Origin: Corynebacterium vitaeruminis DSM 20294
Lineage (GTDB): Bacteria > Actinomycetota > Actinomycetes > Mycobacteriales > Mycobacteriaceae
Assembly (NCBI RefSeq): GCF_000550805.1
Contig: NZ_CP004353.1
Span: forward strand, 2,728,001-2,792,000
Length of the DNA: 64,000 nucleotides
Reading direction: 5' to 3'
The notes under the pieces were generated by a model that did no database searches, had not been told where the DNA came from, and saw only the letters and a program-made list of their open reading frames with translations. The translations under genes and the position numbers were made by a program. This document shows, piece after piece, positions 37,474-48,118 of this stretch. Positions within the stretch are counted from its first letter, which is position 1, and the number at the start of each line of letters is the position of its first letter.

Positions 37474-37711
37474 AGACGCGCGGATTCAGGATCCGCCTCC
37501 CCAAAATCCGCGCGCACAGCCACGCTTCTCCCACAAAACCCCAGGTCGCTTTCCTTGAATGACCGCAGATGCGCGGTGTCCGGTTTCGGCAGCGCCAAAA
37601 TCCGCGCATTTGCCGTTTTCGAGATTCGAAGCCAGTCTTGGGCTTGAGAAATACGGGCCTCTTTGCACATCGGCAGACGCGCGGATTCAGGATCTCCCCA
37701 CACCGAAATCC
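37474..37711. repeat. REP-like palindromic repeat cluster, left part
   Basis: Three units start at 37474, 37565 and 37673. Each begins with AGAYGCGCGG and has a downstream CCGCGCAT-type arm that can pair with it. In unit 2, GCAGATGCGCGG (37565-37576) pairs with CCGCGCATTTGC (37602-37613) at 11 of 12 positions. Units 1 and 3 share an identical 20-bp head, AGACGCGCGGATTCAGGATC. The third unit is cut by the insertion sequence. No coding capacity is evident. Confidence 0.7.
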
Positions 37712-39165
37712 GGCTCTTCTCGATTTAGAGTGCGTTGATCCGGTCCTGCAGCTGGCCGGAGTGGATCAGCGACCGCAAGATGTAGTGGTCGAGGTTCCTG
37801 AACCCTAGGGCGATGCCGCGTAGATGCTCCAGCCTGCCGTTGATGGCCTCGACCGGACCGTTGGATGCGCCGATATCGAAGTACGCCAGGATGTCGTGCC
37901 GTCGGCGCCACAGGGTCCGGCCGAGTTGCGCCAGCTCCTCCAGCCCCGTCGGTAGGCCCTTGCGCAGGGTGCCGATCACCCTGCCCATCAACTTCTTGCC
38001 CCGCGCTCTGTCCGGCTGACCATAGGCACTGACCAGGTCCTGGTAGAACTCCCAGGTCACCTGCAACGCGACGTAGTCATCGTCGGTGTCCCACAGCCGA
38101 TCCAGGCGCTGGCGCTGCCGGTCGGTGAGGAAATCGGTCCTGGTCAGCAGCGCCCGGCGGTGCTTGTACAGCGGATCGTCTTTCTGCCCCCGACGTCCGG
38201 TGGTTTCTCGCTGCAGGCGTTGCCGACACCCGCTGAGCTTCTCTGCAGCTAGGTGGACGACGTGGAACGGGTCCATGACTTTGCGCGCCGCAGGGAGAGA
38301 GTGGTCGACGGCGGTGGCGTAGCCGGTGAACCCGTCCATCGTCACGACCTGCACCCCGGCCCGGAAGTCCGGGTCCCGCTCACCCAGCCAGGTCTTCAGG
38401 ACGTCTGCGGACCGCCCCGGGCGCATGTCGATCAGACGTGCCGGGCCTGCCCCGTCGGTCAGCGGGGTCAGGTCCACCAGCACGGTGACCATCGAAGACG
38501 GCTCGCCGGGTCGGCGGGTGTGTTTCCAGACGTGCTCATCGACGCCGAGGACCCGGACCCCAGCCAGGTGGGAGGGGTCAGCGTAGACCATGCTCCGGGC
38601 CGCGGTGACGGCGACGGTATTGACCAACTCCCAGCCGATTCCGAGAGCCTTCGCCGTGGCGGCCACGCTCATACGGTCGATGGCGAGGCGTTGGAGGATC
38701 CAGCGGGTCACCCGGTGGGTGAGTTTCGCCCCGTCGTCAGCGCAGGCCAGTGAGGTCTGGAAGATCTTCCTGCTGCAGGTGGGGTTGGTGCATGTGAAGC
38801 GGGGTACCCGGACGTTCAGGCGGGTGGGGAACCCCACGACCGGTAGGTCGACGAGTCGACGTCGGATGTGGTCCCGCTTCACCCCAGGCATCGCGCAGTC
38901 CGGGCAGGTGTCGGCTACGTCCACCGGCTCGGCGTTGATGATGGTGAGGGTGCCGGCGTCGGCGGCATCGGTGATCGTCAGACCGAGTTCTGCGGTGCGG
39001 CAGATGGTGTCGGCGACGAGGTTGCCAGTAGGGTGCACGGTAGGGTCCTGGTTCGGTCAGATGGAAGCTTCGCAACTCTCATCTGGTACCGGCCAGGGCC
39101 TCTGTATGTTGTACCACCCCGCGTCCCGCCCTTCAGCTATCTACGCACTCCGAACCGCGAAGAGC
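37712..39165 (-). mobile_element. ISL3-family insertion sequence, complete
   Basis: Both ends are visible. GGCTCTTCTCGATTTAGAGT at the left is matched by the reverse complement of the right end (39138-39165), with 5 differences in 28 positions. The element is 1454 bp. Flanks carry an exact 8-bp duplication CGAAATCC (37704-37711 and 39166-39173), the duplication size typical of the ISL3 family. GGCTCTTC ends are typical of corynebacterial ISL3 elements such as IS31831. The intact transposase and duplication suggest a recent insertion. Confidence 0.93.
37725..39038 (-). CDS. ISL3-family transposase
   Basis: The 437-residue protein is a DDE transposase. The N-terminal zinc-ribbon-like segment has CPDCAMPGVKRDH and CTNPTCSRKIF. 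A helix-turn-helix follows, and the catalytic core includes VLGVDEHVWKHTRR (first Asp), VTMDGFTGYATAV (second Asp) and the C-terminal IGASNGPVEAINGRLEHLRG (Glu). The frame is uninterrupted and ends inside the left inverted repeat, so it is probably active. Confidence 0.94.
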   Translation of the reverse strand: MHPTGNLVADTICRTAELGLTITDAADAGTLTIINAEPVDVADTCPDCAMPGVKRDHIRRRLVDLPVVGFPTRLNVRVPRFTCTNPTCSRKIFQTSLACADDGAKLTHRVTRWILQRLAIDRMSVAATAKALGIGWELVNTVAVTAARSMVYADPSHLAGVRVLGVDEHVWKHTRRPGEPSSMVTVLVDLTPLTDGAGPARLIDMRPGRSADVLKTWLGERDPDFRAGVQVVTMDGFTGYATAVDHSLPAARKVMDPFHVVHLAAEKLSGCRQRLQRETTGRRGQKDDPLYKHRRALLTRTDFLTDRQRQRLDRLWDTDDDYVALQVTWEFYQDLVSAYGQPDRARGKKLMGRVIGTLRKGLPTGLEELAQLGRTLWRRRHDILAYFDIGASNGPVEAINGRLEHLRGIALGFRNLDHYILRSLIHSGQLQDRINAL

Positions 39166-39280
39166 CCGAAATCCGCGCATACGCGCATACGCACTACCTA
39201 AAATCCCAGGTGGCGGCTCCCGCAACAACACAGATGCGCGGCTTTTGGAGAATGCCAGACCGAAACCCGCGCATTTGCCC
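39166..39280. repeat. REP-like palindromic repeat cluster, right part
   Basis: After the 8-bp duplication the interrupted unit continues as GCGCATACGC and an AAAATCCCAGGTGG block. A fourth unit at 39230-39279 has CAGATGCGCGG pairing with CCGCGCATTTGC. Excising the IS and one duplication rejoins unit 3 as a complete palindrome. Confidence 0.7.
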
Positions 39281-39309
39281 AACTGCCATTCCCCTAGAAA
39301 AGGCGAAAA

Positions 39310-39350
39310 CCGCCGTGCCACCGTTCCAAAGAAGAACGGCAGCGCGGCGG
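39310..39350 (-). terminator. Probable leuA terminator
   Basis: On the minus strand a long imperfect stem (GCCGCGCTGCCGTTC pairing with GGAACGGTGGCACGGCGG) runs into TTTTCG, about 20 bases after the leuA stop. Confidence 0.7.
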
Positions 39351-39368
39351 CTCAAGAAGCCTTGCGGC

Positions 39369-41566
<2,198 letters not shown>

Positions 41567-42682
41567 ATGACGAGTGAAACCGTAGGCGTCGACAAGCGGG
41601 AATGGGGCATTGCCGCGGCGCTGTTCGCGCTGACCTCGGCGATCCGGCTCGCGTTCGTTATGTGGATGGCCAACGGCTCGGTGCTGGCGGCGCTGCGCAA
41701 GTGGGACGGGTCCATCTACGAGGAGATCGCGCACTTCGGCTACTTTTCCGCGAATGGAACCGGGCCCGCGGACCCGTCGGTCTATGAGAAGCGGCTGGCG
41801 TTCTTCCCCGGATTCCCCGCGCTCATTCGCGCGCTCACCCAGGTCACGGGCATGAACGCGACCGCGGCAGGCCTCGTCGTTGCCTCCGTCGCGGGCGTGG
41901 CCATGACGGCGGGCATGATGGCGCTGGCGGGCACGCTCGGGGCGGGCCGAACCGGGCGCATCGCGGCGGCGATCCTGCTGCTGGGGGCACCCATGTCGCT
42001 GACGTTCAATATGGTCTACACGGAGGCGCCGTTCCTCGCGCTGTCGCTCTGGGGGCTGGTGGCGATGGTGCGCAGGAGGTGGCTTCTCGCGGCCGGATTC
42101 GTGTTCTTTGCTGGCTTCTTCCGCCTCACCGCGGTCGACCTGTGGCTGGCGTTGCTGCTGGTCCTCGCGGTGTACGCCCGCCGCGAGTGGAGGGCGTGGC
42201 TGGCGGCGGTCCTAGCCGCGGCACCGCTGGTCGGCTTCATCGCGTACGCGTCGAGCTTCACGCGCGACGTCGGCGGCTACTTCGGCCTGCAAACGAAGGG
42301 GTGGCACTCCACGTTCGACTTCGGCCGCGCAACGGTGCGCTGGATCGCGGCGCAGCTGCCCGACACCCACGAGTTCGGCTACCTGTTGTCCATCGGCGTC
42401 ATTTTCGCCGCGGTGGCCAGCTGCTTTTTCGCTTTTCGACGGCTACCGTGGGCGATCTGGCTCTTCGGGGCGGGCGTGGTGGCCAACGTCGTGCTCTCCG
42501 ACGGGATCATGCACTCCCGCCCGCGGCTTTTGCTGCCCGCCATCGTGCTGCTCATCCCGCTGGCGCTGCGGATAGCGGGCGGCACCGGGCGCGGCGAAAG
42601 GATCGCGCTGGGGCTCGGTTGGGTCGTGTTCGGCGCGTGGGCGTCCGCGCACATGGTGCTGGTCTTCCAGTGGGCGATCTAG
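41567..42682 (+). CDS. Polytopic GT-C-type glycosyltransferase (PIG-V-like)
   Basis: The 371-residue protein has about nine to ten membrane helices. After the first helix it has RKWDGSIYEEIAHFGY, matching the WD-containing luminal loop of PIG-V-type mannosyltransferases, and a YTEAPFLALS motif further on. It probably uses a polyprenyl-phosphate sugar outside the membrane. Substrate is unknown; lipoglycan or wall mannosylation is plausible in this genus. Its N-terminus encodes a copy of the dispersed motif (ETVGVDKREWG). Confidence 0.7.
   Translation: MTSETVGVDKREWGIAAALFALTSAIRLAFVMWMANGSVLAALRKWDGSIYEEIAHFGYFSANGTGPADPSVYEKRLAFFPGFPALIRALTQVTGMNATAAGLVVASVAGVAMTAGMMALAGTLGAGRTGRIAAAILLLGAPMSLTFNMVYTEAPFLALSLWGLVAMVRRRWLLAAGFVFFAGFFRLTAVDLWLALLLVLAVYARREWRAWLAAVLAAAPLVGFIAYASSFTRDVGGYFGLQTKGWHSTFDFGRATVRWIAAQLPDTHEFGYLLSIGVIFAAVASCFFAFRRLPWAIWLFGAGVVANVVLSDGIMHSRPRLLLPAIVLLIPLALRIAGGTGRGERIALGLGWVVFGAWASAHMVLVFQWAI
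41579..41599 (+). repeat. Dispersed short motif in the N-terminus of the GT-C gene
   Basis: CCGTAGGCGTCGACAAGC is translated as VGVDK, the same frame and almost the same peptide as in the APC permease at 10016-10036. Confidence 0.7.
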
Positions 42683-42730
42683 GCCTTCGCTTGCGCTGCG
42701 AACTCGCGCGGCCCGTGTTCTAATGCTGCT

Positions 42731-44500
42731 ATGCCTTTCCGCCCGCGCATGCCCGACGCCTCCTGGCGCCGCGCGGGCGTGCTGGGCGCCTCGATCGGCC
42801 TGATCGCCACCGAGGTCGCCCCGGGTTTCCGCCTGCTTCGGCGCGGGCTGCTCCCGCGCAAGCTCTACGCTGGGTTCCTCGGCGCGGAGCTGGGGACCTG
42901 GGTGGCGCTGACCCCCTCCCTGCTTCCCCGGCCGTGGTGGTCGATCGCGCTGAGCGTGGGTGCGGCACAGGTGTTGGGCCACGCGGGAGGGGCGGCGCTG
43001 GGGCATGCGACGGGCCGACCCCGCCGTGTTTCCGCCCATCCCACCGCCCTCGACCTGGCGCTGAGCAGCATCACCTTCACGCTCAGCCTGCGCAGCTACG
43101 CCCGCCAGCACCAGCAGGCGGCGCTGGTCACCGGGCGTCAAACCGGCGCGCGGGCCGCCATGCTGGGCGTGGGTCTCGGCACCGTGGGCTACGGCGGCTG
43201 CCTCCTGGGTGGGGAGATGGTGCAGTTCGTCTTCGACGGCACGGTCCGGCTCTTGCGCCACCGGATCCCCGACTGGCTGGCGGGAATGATCGCCGCGGCG
43301 GGCATCGGGTGGCTGGCCTTCGTGCTCTCGGACAAGGTCCTGGTCACGAGGGTGATCTCCACGCTCACCCGCCGCGCGCAGCAGCTGAACCTGCTGGTCT
43401 TCCAGGGCACCCGCCAACCGTGGGAGCCCGAGCGCTCGGGCTCGCCCTGGAGCTTCGAGCCGTGGACGGCGGTCGGCTCGCAGGGGCGGGCGGTCCTGTC
43501 CGGCGGGCCGCGGGCTCGGCACATCGAGAAGGTGACCAAACGCAGGAAGGTACATGAGCCCATCCGCATCTACGTCGGTCTCGTCCCAGGGCGCGGTCTG
43601 GAGGGCGCGGTCGAGCAGGTGATCCAGGAGATGCTGCGCACGGGCGCGCTGCACCGCGAGGTGATCGTCATCCACACCTCCACCGGCACCGGCTGGGTCA
43701 GCGACTGGCACCTCGATCCCGTGGAGTTCCTCACCAAGGGCAACTGCGTGAACATCTCCATGCAATACTCCTATGTCCCCTCCCCGGTCGCCTTCGTCAC
43801 CGAGCGCGAGCTGCCCGCGCAGGCGGCTAGCTTGCTCATCGAGGCGGTGCTCGACCTCGTGGCCGTCATGCCCACGCGCCCGCGGATCTACGTGGCCGGC
43901 GAGTCGCTCGGGGCGTACGGCACCGCCTCCGCGTTCGGGTCGCTGGAGGAGCTGCGGATGCGGGTCGACGGCTGCGTCCTCAGCGGCGCCCCGTACTTCA
44001 CCGGGCTGGTTCGGGAGCTCAGCCGCCGCCGGGAGCCGGGCTCGCCCGAGCGCCTGCCGCTGGTCGGCGGCGGGCAGCACGTGCGCTTCATCGCCCACCC
44101 GGCCCACCTCGAGCGCGACTACCAGGGAAACCCCTATCCCCTCGAGTGGGAGTTCCCCCGGGTGGCCGTGGTCCAGCATGCCTCGGACCCCATCGTGTGG
44201 TGGGACCCGGCGCTGTTCATCCGGCCGCCTGCGTGGCTGCGGGAGGTCGGCGCCGCGGGAAAGCCCGCGCCCGGATCCATGCACTGCGACGTGCCCTTCC
44301 AGATGCGGTGGGTGCCGATCGTCACCGGCATCCAGGTCGCCCTCGACATGCTCATCGGCACGACGCCCGCGGGCGATCACGGGCACAACTACCGGCAGTC
44401 GATGATCCAGGTGTGGGCCGCGGTCTTGGGCGTCAAGGTCAAGCCGAAGCGCTTCCGGAGAATCGCCAAGTGGATCCGCAAGCATTCGGTGAAGCGCTAG
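42731..44500 (+). CDS. Membrane α/β-hydrolase family protein (DUF-type with C-terminal hydrolase)
   Basis: The 589-residue protein has an N-terminal membrane domain of about five to six helices (to residue 220) and a cytoplasmic or exported C-terminal domain with a nucleophile elbow AGESLGAYGT. This is the two-part architecture of the Abhydrolase_9 family of Actinobacteria. The segment HTSTGTGWVSDWHLDPVEF is also conserved in the family. Function is unknown; an esterase or thioesterase acting near the membrane is likely. The gene follows the GT-C gene by 48 bases on the same strand. Confidence 0.8.
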   Translation: MPFRPRMPDASWRRAGVLGASIGLIATEVAPGFRLLRRGLLPRKLYAGFLGAELGTWVALTPSLLPRPWWSIALSVGAAQVLGHAGGAALGHATGRPRRVSAHPTALDLALSSITFTLSLRSYARQHQQAALVTGRQTGARAAMLGVGLGTVGYGGCLLGGEMVQFVFDGTVRLLRHRIPDWLAGMIAAAGIGWLAFVLSDKVLVTRVISTLTRRAQQLNLLVFQGTRQPWEPERSGSPWSFEPWTAVGSQGRAVLSGGPRARHIEKVTKRRKVHEPIRIYVGLVPGRGLEGAVEQVIQEMLRTGALHREVIVIHTSTGTGWVSDWHLDPVEFLTKGNCVNISMQYSYVPSPVAFVTERELPAQAASLLIEAVLDLVAVMPTRPRIYVAGESLGAYGTASAFGSLEELRMRVDGCVLSGAPYFTGLVRELSRRREPGSPERLPLVGGGQHVRFIAHPAHLERDYQGNPYPLEWEFPRVAVVQHASDPIVWWDPALFIRPPAWLREVGAAGKPAPGSMHCDVPFQMRWVPIVTGIQVALDMLIGTTPAGDHGHNYRQSMIQVWAAVLGVKVKPKRFRRIAKWIRKHSVKR

Positions 44501-44559
44501 GGTGTTGCGCGGTTTTGTGACCAAAAACGCGTTTTGAGCAGGCTTGAAAACTTCCACCT

Positions 44560-44604
44560 TTTGCATTATTTTTGAATTCATCACAATAATGCAAACGATT
44601 GCAT
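44560..44604. promoter_or_regulatory. LacI-type operator and overlapping inverted repeat
   Basis: ATGCAAACGATTGCAT (44589-44604) is a palindrome with the AAACGATT core typical of LacI-family operators. It overlaps the right arm of a second, wider inverted repeat, TTTGCATTATT (44560-44570) with AATAATGCAAA (44585-44595). Both lie 40 to 85 bases before the regulator start, so autoregulation is likely. Confidence 0.7.
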
Positions 44605-44643
44605 ACACCCCACTCGAGCAGATTTCGGAGGTGCGGCGGGCAC

Positions 44644-45684
44644 ATGCCTCGATCAACCACCCTCAAGGACGTCGCCGAAGCGGCGGGCGTCTCCATCTCG
44701 ACGACGTCTCGGGCGCTGGCCGACAACCCGGCCATCTCCGAGGAGACCCGCCGCCGCATCAAGAAGCTGGCCAAGCAGCTCAACTACCGCCCCAACGCGC
44801 AGGCCCGCGCCTTGCGCAAGTCCAAGACTAATACCATCGGCGTCGCGGTCCCCAGCCTCATCAACCCCTACTACGCCGAGATGGCCACCTCCATCCAGCA
44901 GGAGGCCGCGGCGCGCGGCTTCGCCACCATCATCGCCAACACGAACGAGAACCCGGACGAGCTGCGCCGCAGCCTCCAGGTGCTGCACAACCAGCGCGTC
45001 GACGGCATGATCATCGTCCCCAACGAGGGCACCGAGGACTTGGTCGAGGAGCTGCACACCTCCGGCGTCCCCGTCGTCGCGGTCGACCGCGAGCTGGCCA
45101 TCGACGGGCTCATCTGCGTGGTCTCCGACCCCTCGCGCGGCATGAACGCCGCGGTCAAGCACCTTTCCGAGCACGGCCACACCCCGATCGGCTACCTGTC
45201 TGGCCCGATGAGCACCTCCACCGGGCGCAAGCGGCTCGAGGCCTTCCACGAGGCCTGCGCCGAGGCGGGCCTGCCCGAGCAGCCGGTCTACGTCGGCGGC
45301 TACCGCCAGTCCGAGGGCCGCATGGGCGCCACCGAGCTGCTGGGTCAGGGCGTCAAGGCGCTCCTAGCGGGCGACTCCATGATGACCATCGGCGCGATCG
45401 AGGCCTGTCAGGCCCGCGGCATCGAGATCGGCGTGGACATCGCGGTCATCGGATTCGACAACTACCCGCTGTTCGAGCTGCTTCCGAAGCCGATCACCAT
45501 CATCGACCAGGACGTCGCCGCCATGGCCATCCGCGCCCTCGACCTCGTGCGCCAGCAGATCGAGGAGCCCAACCGCCAGCGCCTCGACTCCACCGTCAAG
45601 GGCAAGATCTCCACGCTGACGCAGCTCATCGTCCGCGCGTCCTCGGACTTCGACGCCCCGGCGACCGCGGGAGGTGCCCGATGA
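44644..45684 (+). CDS. LacI-family transcriptional regulator, probable ribose/nucleoside repressor
   Basis: ATG 44644 follows GGAGGTGCGGCGGGCAC and yields 346 residues. Residues 1-60 form the LacI helix-turn-helix and hinge (TLKDVAEAAGVSISTTSRAL). The rest is a periplasmic-binding-protein-like effector domain (IGVAVPSLINPYYAEMA, IAVIGFDNYPLFELL). Overlap by four bases with a ribokinase gene suggests control of ribose or nucleoside catabolism. No ribose transporter is adjacent, so its regulon must include distant genes. Confidence 0.85.
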   Translation: MPRSTTLKDVAEAAGVSISTTSRALADNPAISEETRRRIKKLAKQLNYRPNAQARALRKSKTNTIGVAVPSLINPYYAEMATSIQQEAAARGFATIIANTNENPDELRRSLQVLHNQRVDGMIIVPNEGTEDLVEELHTSGVPVVAVDRELAIDGLICVVSDPSRGMNAAVKHLSEHGHTPIGYLSGPMSTSTGRKRLEAFHEACAEAGLPEQPVYVGGYRQSEGRMGATELLGQGVKALLAGDSMMTIGAIEACQARGIEIGVDIAVIGFDNYPLFELLPKPITIIDQDVAAMAIRALDLVRQQIEEPNRQRLDSTVKGKISTLTQLIVRASSDFDAPATAGGAR

Positions 45685-46589
45685 GCGCGATCACCGTCGT
45701 CGGCTCCATCAACGCCGACCTCACCGTCCACGTCCACCGCCACCCGACGCCGGGCGAAACCCTCCTGGGAACCACCGCCACCGTCTCGGCGGGCGGCAAG
45801 GGCGCCAACCAGGCAGTCGCCGCGGCGCTCCTAGGAGCGGACGTCGCCATGGTGTCCGCCGTCGGCCGCGACGCCTACGCCGAATCCGCGACCTCGATCC
45901 TGCGCAGCTCCGGCGTCGACCTGTCCGGCGTCGCCGAGGTGGACGGCCCCACGGGGCTGGCGGTCATCACGGTCTCCGACGACGGCGAGAACTCCATCAT
46001 CGTCATCCCCGGCGCGAACGCATCCGTCGGCGCAGACTACGTGGAAAGCCAGAAGGCGCAGGTGGAGGGCGCAGACTTCGTCGTGCTCCAGGGCGAGATC
46101 CCCGCCGACGGCTTCAAGAAGGCCGTCGAGCTCTCACGCGGCCGCGTCGTCATCAACCTGGCCCCGGTCGTCGAGGTCGCCCGCGACGCGCTCCTGCGCG
46201 CCGATCCGCTCATCGCCAACGAGCACGAGGCCGGGCTCATCCTCGACCAGCTGGGCATCGCGCACCCGGACGACTCCCCCGATGCACTGACCAAGCAGCT
46301 GCTCGAGGCCGGTTTCGCCAGCGTCGTGCTCACCCTCGGCGGCGCGGGCGCGCTCGTGGCCGTCCCCGGCGGAGCCACCGCCATCCCCACGCCGAAGATC
46401 ACCCCGGTCGACACCACCGGCGCGGGCGATGCCTTCACCGGCGCGCTCGTCGCTCGCCTTTCCCAGGGCGATTCGCTTGTCGACGCCGCGCGCTTCGCCG
46501 CGCGGGTCGGCGCCTTCGCCGCCTCCGGCCAAGGCGCGCAGAGCTCCTACCCGCACGCGGACGACGCGCTGCCGGAGGTCGAGCGGTAG
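45681..46589 (+). CDS. rbsK: Ribokinase
   Basis: The 302-residue PfkB-family kinase has GSINADL near the N-terminus, the first signature GGKGANQAVAAALLG and the second signature DTTGAGDAFTGALVA with the catalytic Asp. It phosphorylates ribose to ribose 5-phosphate. The ATG overlaps the regulator's TGA, indicating one operon. A copy of the dispersed motif is translated near 46472. Confidence 0.92.
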   Translation: MSAITVVGSINADLTVHVHRHPTPGETLLGTTATVSAGGKGANQAVAAALLGADVAMVSAVGRDAYAESATSILRSSGVDLSGVAEVDGPTGLAVITVSDDGENSIIVIPGANASVGADYVESQKAQVEGADFVVLQGEIPADGFKKAVELSRGRVVINLAPVVEVARDALLRADPLIANEHEAGLILDQLGIAHPDDSPDALTKQLLEAGFASVVLTLGGAGALVAVPGGATAIPTPKITPVDTTGAGDAFTGALVARLSQGDSLVDAARFAARVGAFAASGQGAQSSYPHADDALPEVER

Positions 46590-46623
46590 CATTTCCTCAC
46601 ACCGCTTTAGGAAGGACGCCACC

Positions 46624-47322
46624 GTGCCCGACATGACCACCGCCCGCGCGCTCGAGCAGCTCCCCGCCTTCAGGGGCATCCTCTTCGACCTCGACGGAAC
46701 GCTCGTCGACCACGCGACCGCGGGCTGGGTCGGCGCGGAGAAGTTCGCCCTCGAGCTGGGGGCCACCCCCGACCCGCAGCGCTGGATGGACATCGAGGCG
46801 AAGTGGTTCGAGGCCTTCGAGCGCGGCGAGGTCAGCCACGCGGGCCAGCGCCGCGAGCGCGTGCGCGAGTACCTCGACCGGCCCGGCCTTTCCGACGAGG
46901 AGGCCATGGCGCTCTTCGACGTCTACCGCCGCCACTACGCCGACGCCTGGCGCCGCTACGACGACGCCCTGCCCGCTCTCCAGCGCGCCTGCGCCTTCGC
47001 CCGCACCGCGAGCGCGACCGTCGCGGTGTTCACCAACGGCGCAGAAGACCTGCAAAACGACAAGCTCGTGCGCACCGGGCTCAACCTCGAGGGCATCGTC
47101 ATGATCGCCGCCGCTGAGCTGGGCGCGGCCAAGCCGCAGCCGGAGTCCTACGAAAAGGCGAGCGCGCTCATCAACCTCGAGGTAAGCGAGTGCGTGCTCA
47201 TCGGCGACAACCCGGTTAACGACATCTCCGGCGCGCGCGCAGTGGGCATGCAGGCCATCTACCTCGACCGCACCGGTCAGACCCCGGACGCCATCGCCAC
47301 CCTCGACCCCCTGCGCTGGTAG
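46624..47322 (+). CDS. HAD-superfamily hydrolase (subfamily IA)
   Basis: GTG 46624 after AGGAAGGACGCCACC gives 232 residues. Motif I FDLDGTLVDH, motif II VFTNGA, motif III Lys in AAKPQPESY and motif IV IGDNPVNDISGA are all present, with a helical cap after motif I. It is a small-molecule phosphatase, perhaps acting on a phosphorylated sugar linked to the upstream ribokinase, but substrate is not readable. It is likely the third gene of the operon. Confidence 0.88.
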   Translation: MPDMTTARALEQLPAFRGILFDLDGTLVDHATAGWVGAEKFALELGATPDPQRWMDIEAKWFEAFERGEVSHAGQRRERVREYLDRPGLSDEEAMALFDVYRRHYADAWRRYDDALPALQRACAFARTASATVAVFTNGAEDLQNDKLVRTGLNLEGIVMIAAAELGAAKPQPESYEKASALINLEVSECVLIGDNPVNDISGARAVGMQAIYLDRTGQTPDAIATLDPLRW

Positions 47323-47332
47323 GAGGCCGGAA

Positions 47333-47353
47333 GCCGTAGGCGTCGGAAAGCAA
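47333..47353 (+). repeat. Dispersed short motif between two convergent genes
   Basis: An identical copy of the 21 bases at 6964-6984. It fills the space between the HAD stop and the ABC permease stop. Confidence 0.75.
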
Positions 47354-48070
47354 CTACTTCACGGCGCGGCGCGCGACGATACAGGAAGCGGCGACGAAGG
47401 CGACCCCGAGGAGGCATGCAAGGATGGTCGCTGCAGCCCAGCGGCCGTGGTCGTAGCCGGGAAGGGATCCATTGGCGAGGATGCTCGCATTGGCCAGCGG
47501 CAGGACCGCTTGTACGGGCTTGAGCCAGTCGACCTGAACGGCACCGAGCATCACCTCGAGGACGAAGACGTCGGCGAGCAGCAGCATGGCCGCGAAGGTG
47601 CCGCTGCGCAGGATGTATGCGAGCAACCCCGCGAGCAGGCTAAACACGGCCCACCGGGCAAGCGAACCGTAGATAGGGGTCATCGAGCTCAAGTCGACGT
47701 GTCCGCCAAACATCGTGATTCCCAGCCAACCGAGCAGCATCCCGACGATGCCCGCGAGCATGTAGAAGATAGTTGTGAGCAAGGTCGATGCGGTCACGAC
47801 CCCGGTGCGACGGGTGGTGTGTAGGAAGGTCCACGCCTGCGTTCCCTTGCTCATGTCCGCCCCTACGGTGTTGGCCACGGCGAAGATCATGACAAGCATC
47901 GCCAGATCCGCGGCTGCGGTGAGGGCGTCGGCGGTGAACGCCGTATCGAAGCCGTAGAGCTTGGCGCTAAGGACGTCTCCGCCGGCGACTCCCAGCAGGA
48001 TAATGATCGCGTACACCCAGGTAGAGCGCACGGTGATGAGCTTTCGCAGCTCAGCGTTGACGATGTTCAT
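47354..48070 (-). CDS. ABC-2-type transporter permease
   Basis: The 238-residue protein has six hydrophobic segments and the ABC-2/NatB-like pattern (MNIVNAELRKLITVRSTWVYAIIIL at the start, a conserved TVGADMSKGTQAWTFL loop). It works with the ATPase encoded just upstream on the same strand (48 bases). Such exporters often remove antimicrobial peptides or lipophilic drugs. Confidence 0.85.
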   Translation of the reverse strand: MNIVNAELRKLITVRSTWVYAIIILLGVAGGDVLSAKLYGFDTAFTADALTAAADLAMLVMIFAVANTVGADMSKGTQAWTFLHTTRRTGVVTASTLLTTIFYMLAGIVGMLLGWLGITMFGGHVDLSSMTPIYGSLARWAVFSLLAGLLAYILRSGTFAAMLLLADVFVLEVMLGAVQVDWLKPVQAVLPLANASILANGSLPGYDHGRWAAATILACLLGVAFVAASCIVARRAVK

Positions 48071-48118
48071 GGTGGTTCCTCGTGTCTTTCTGTAATTCGT
48101 GCGGCGGCCTCGGCGGAC

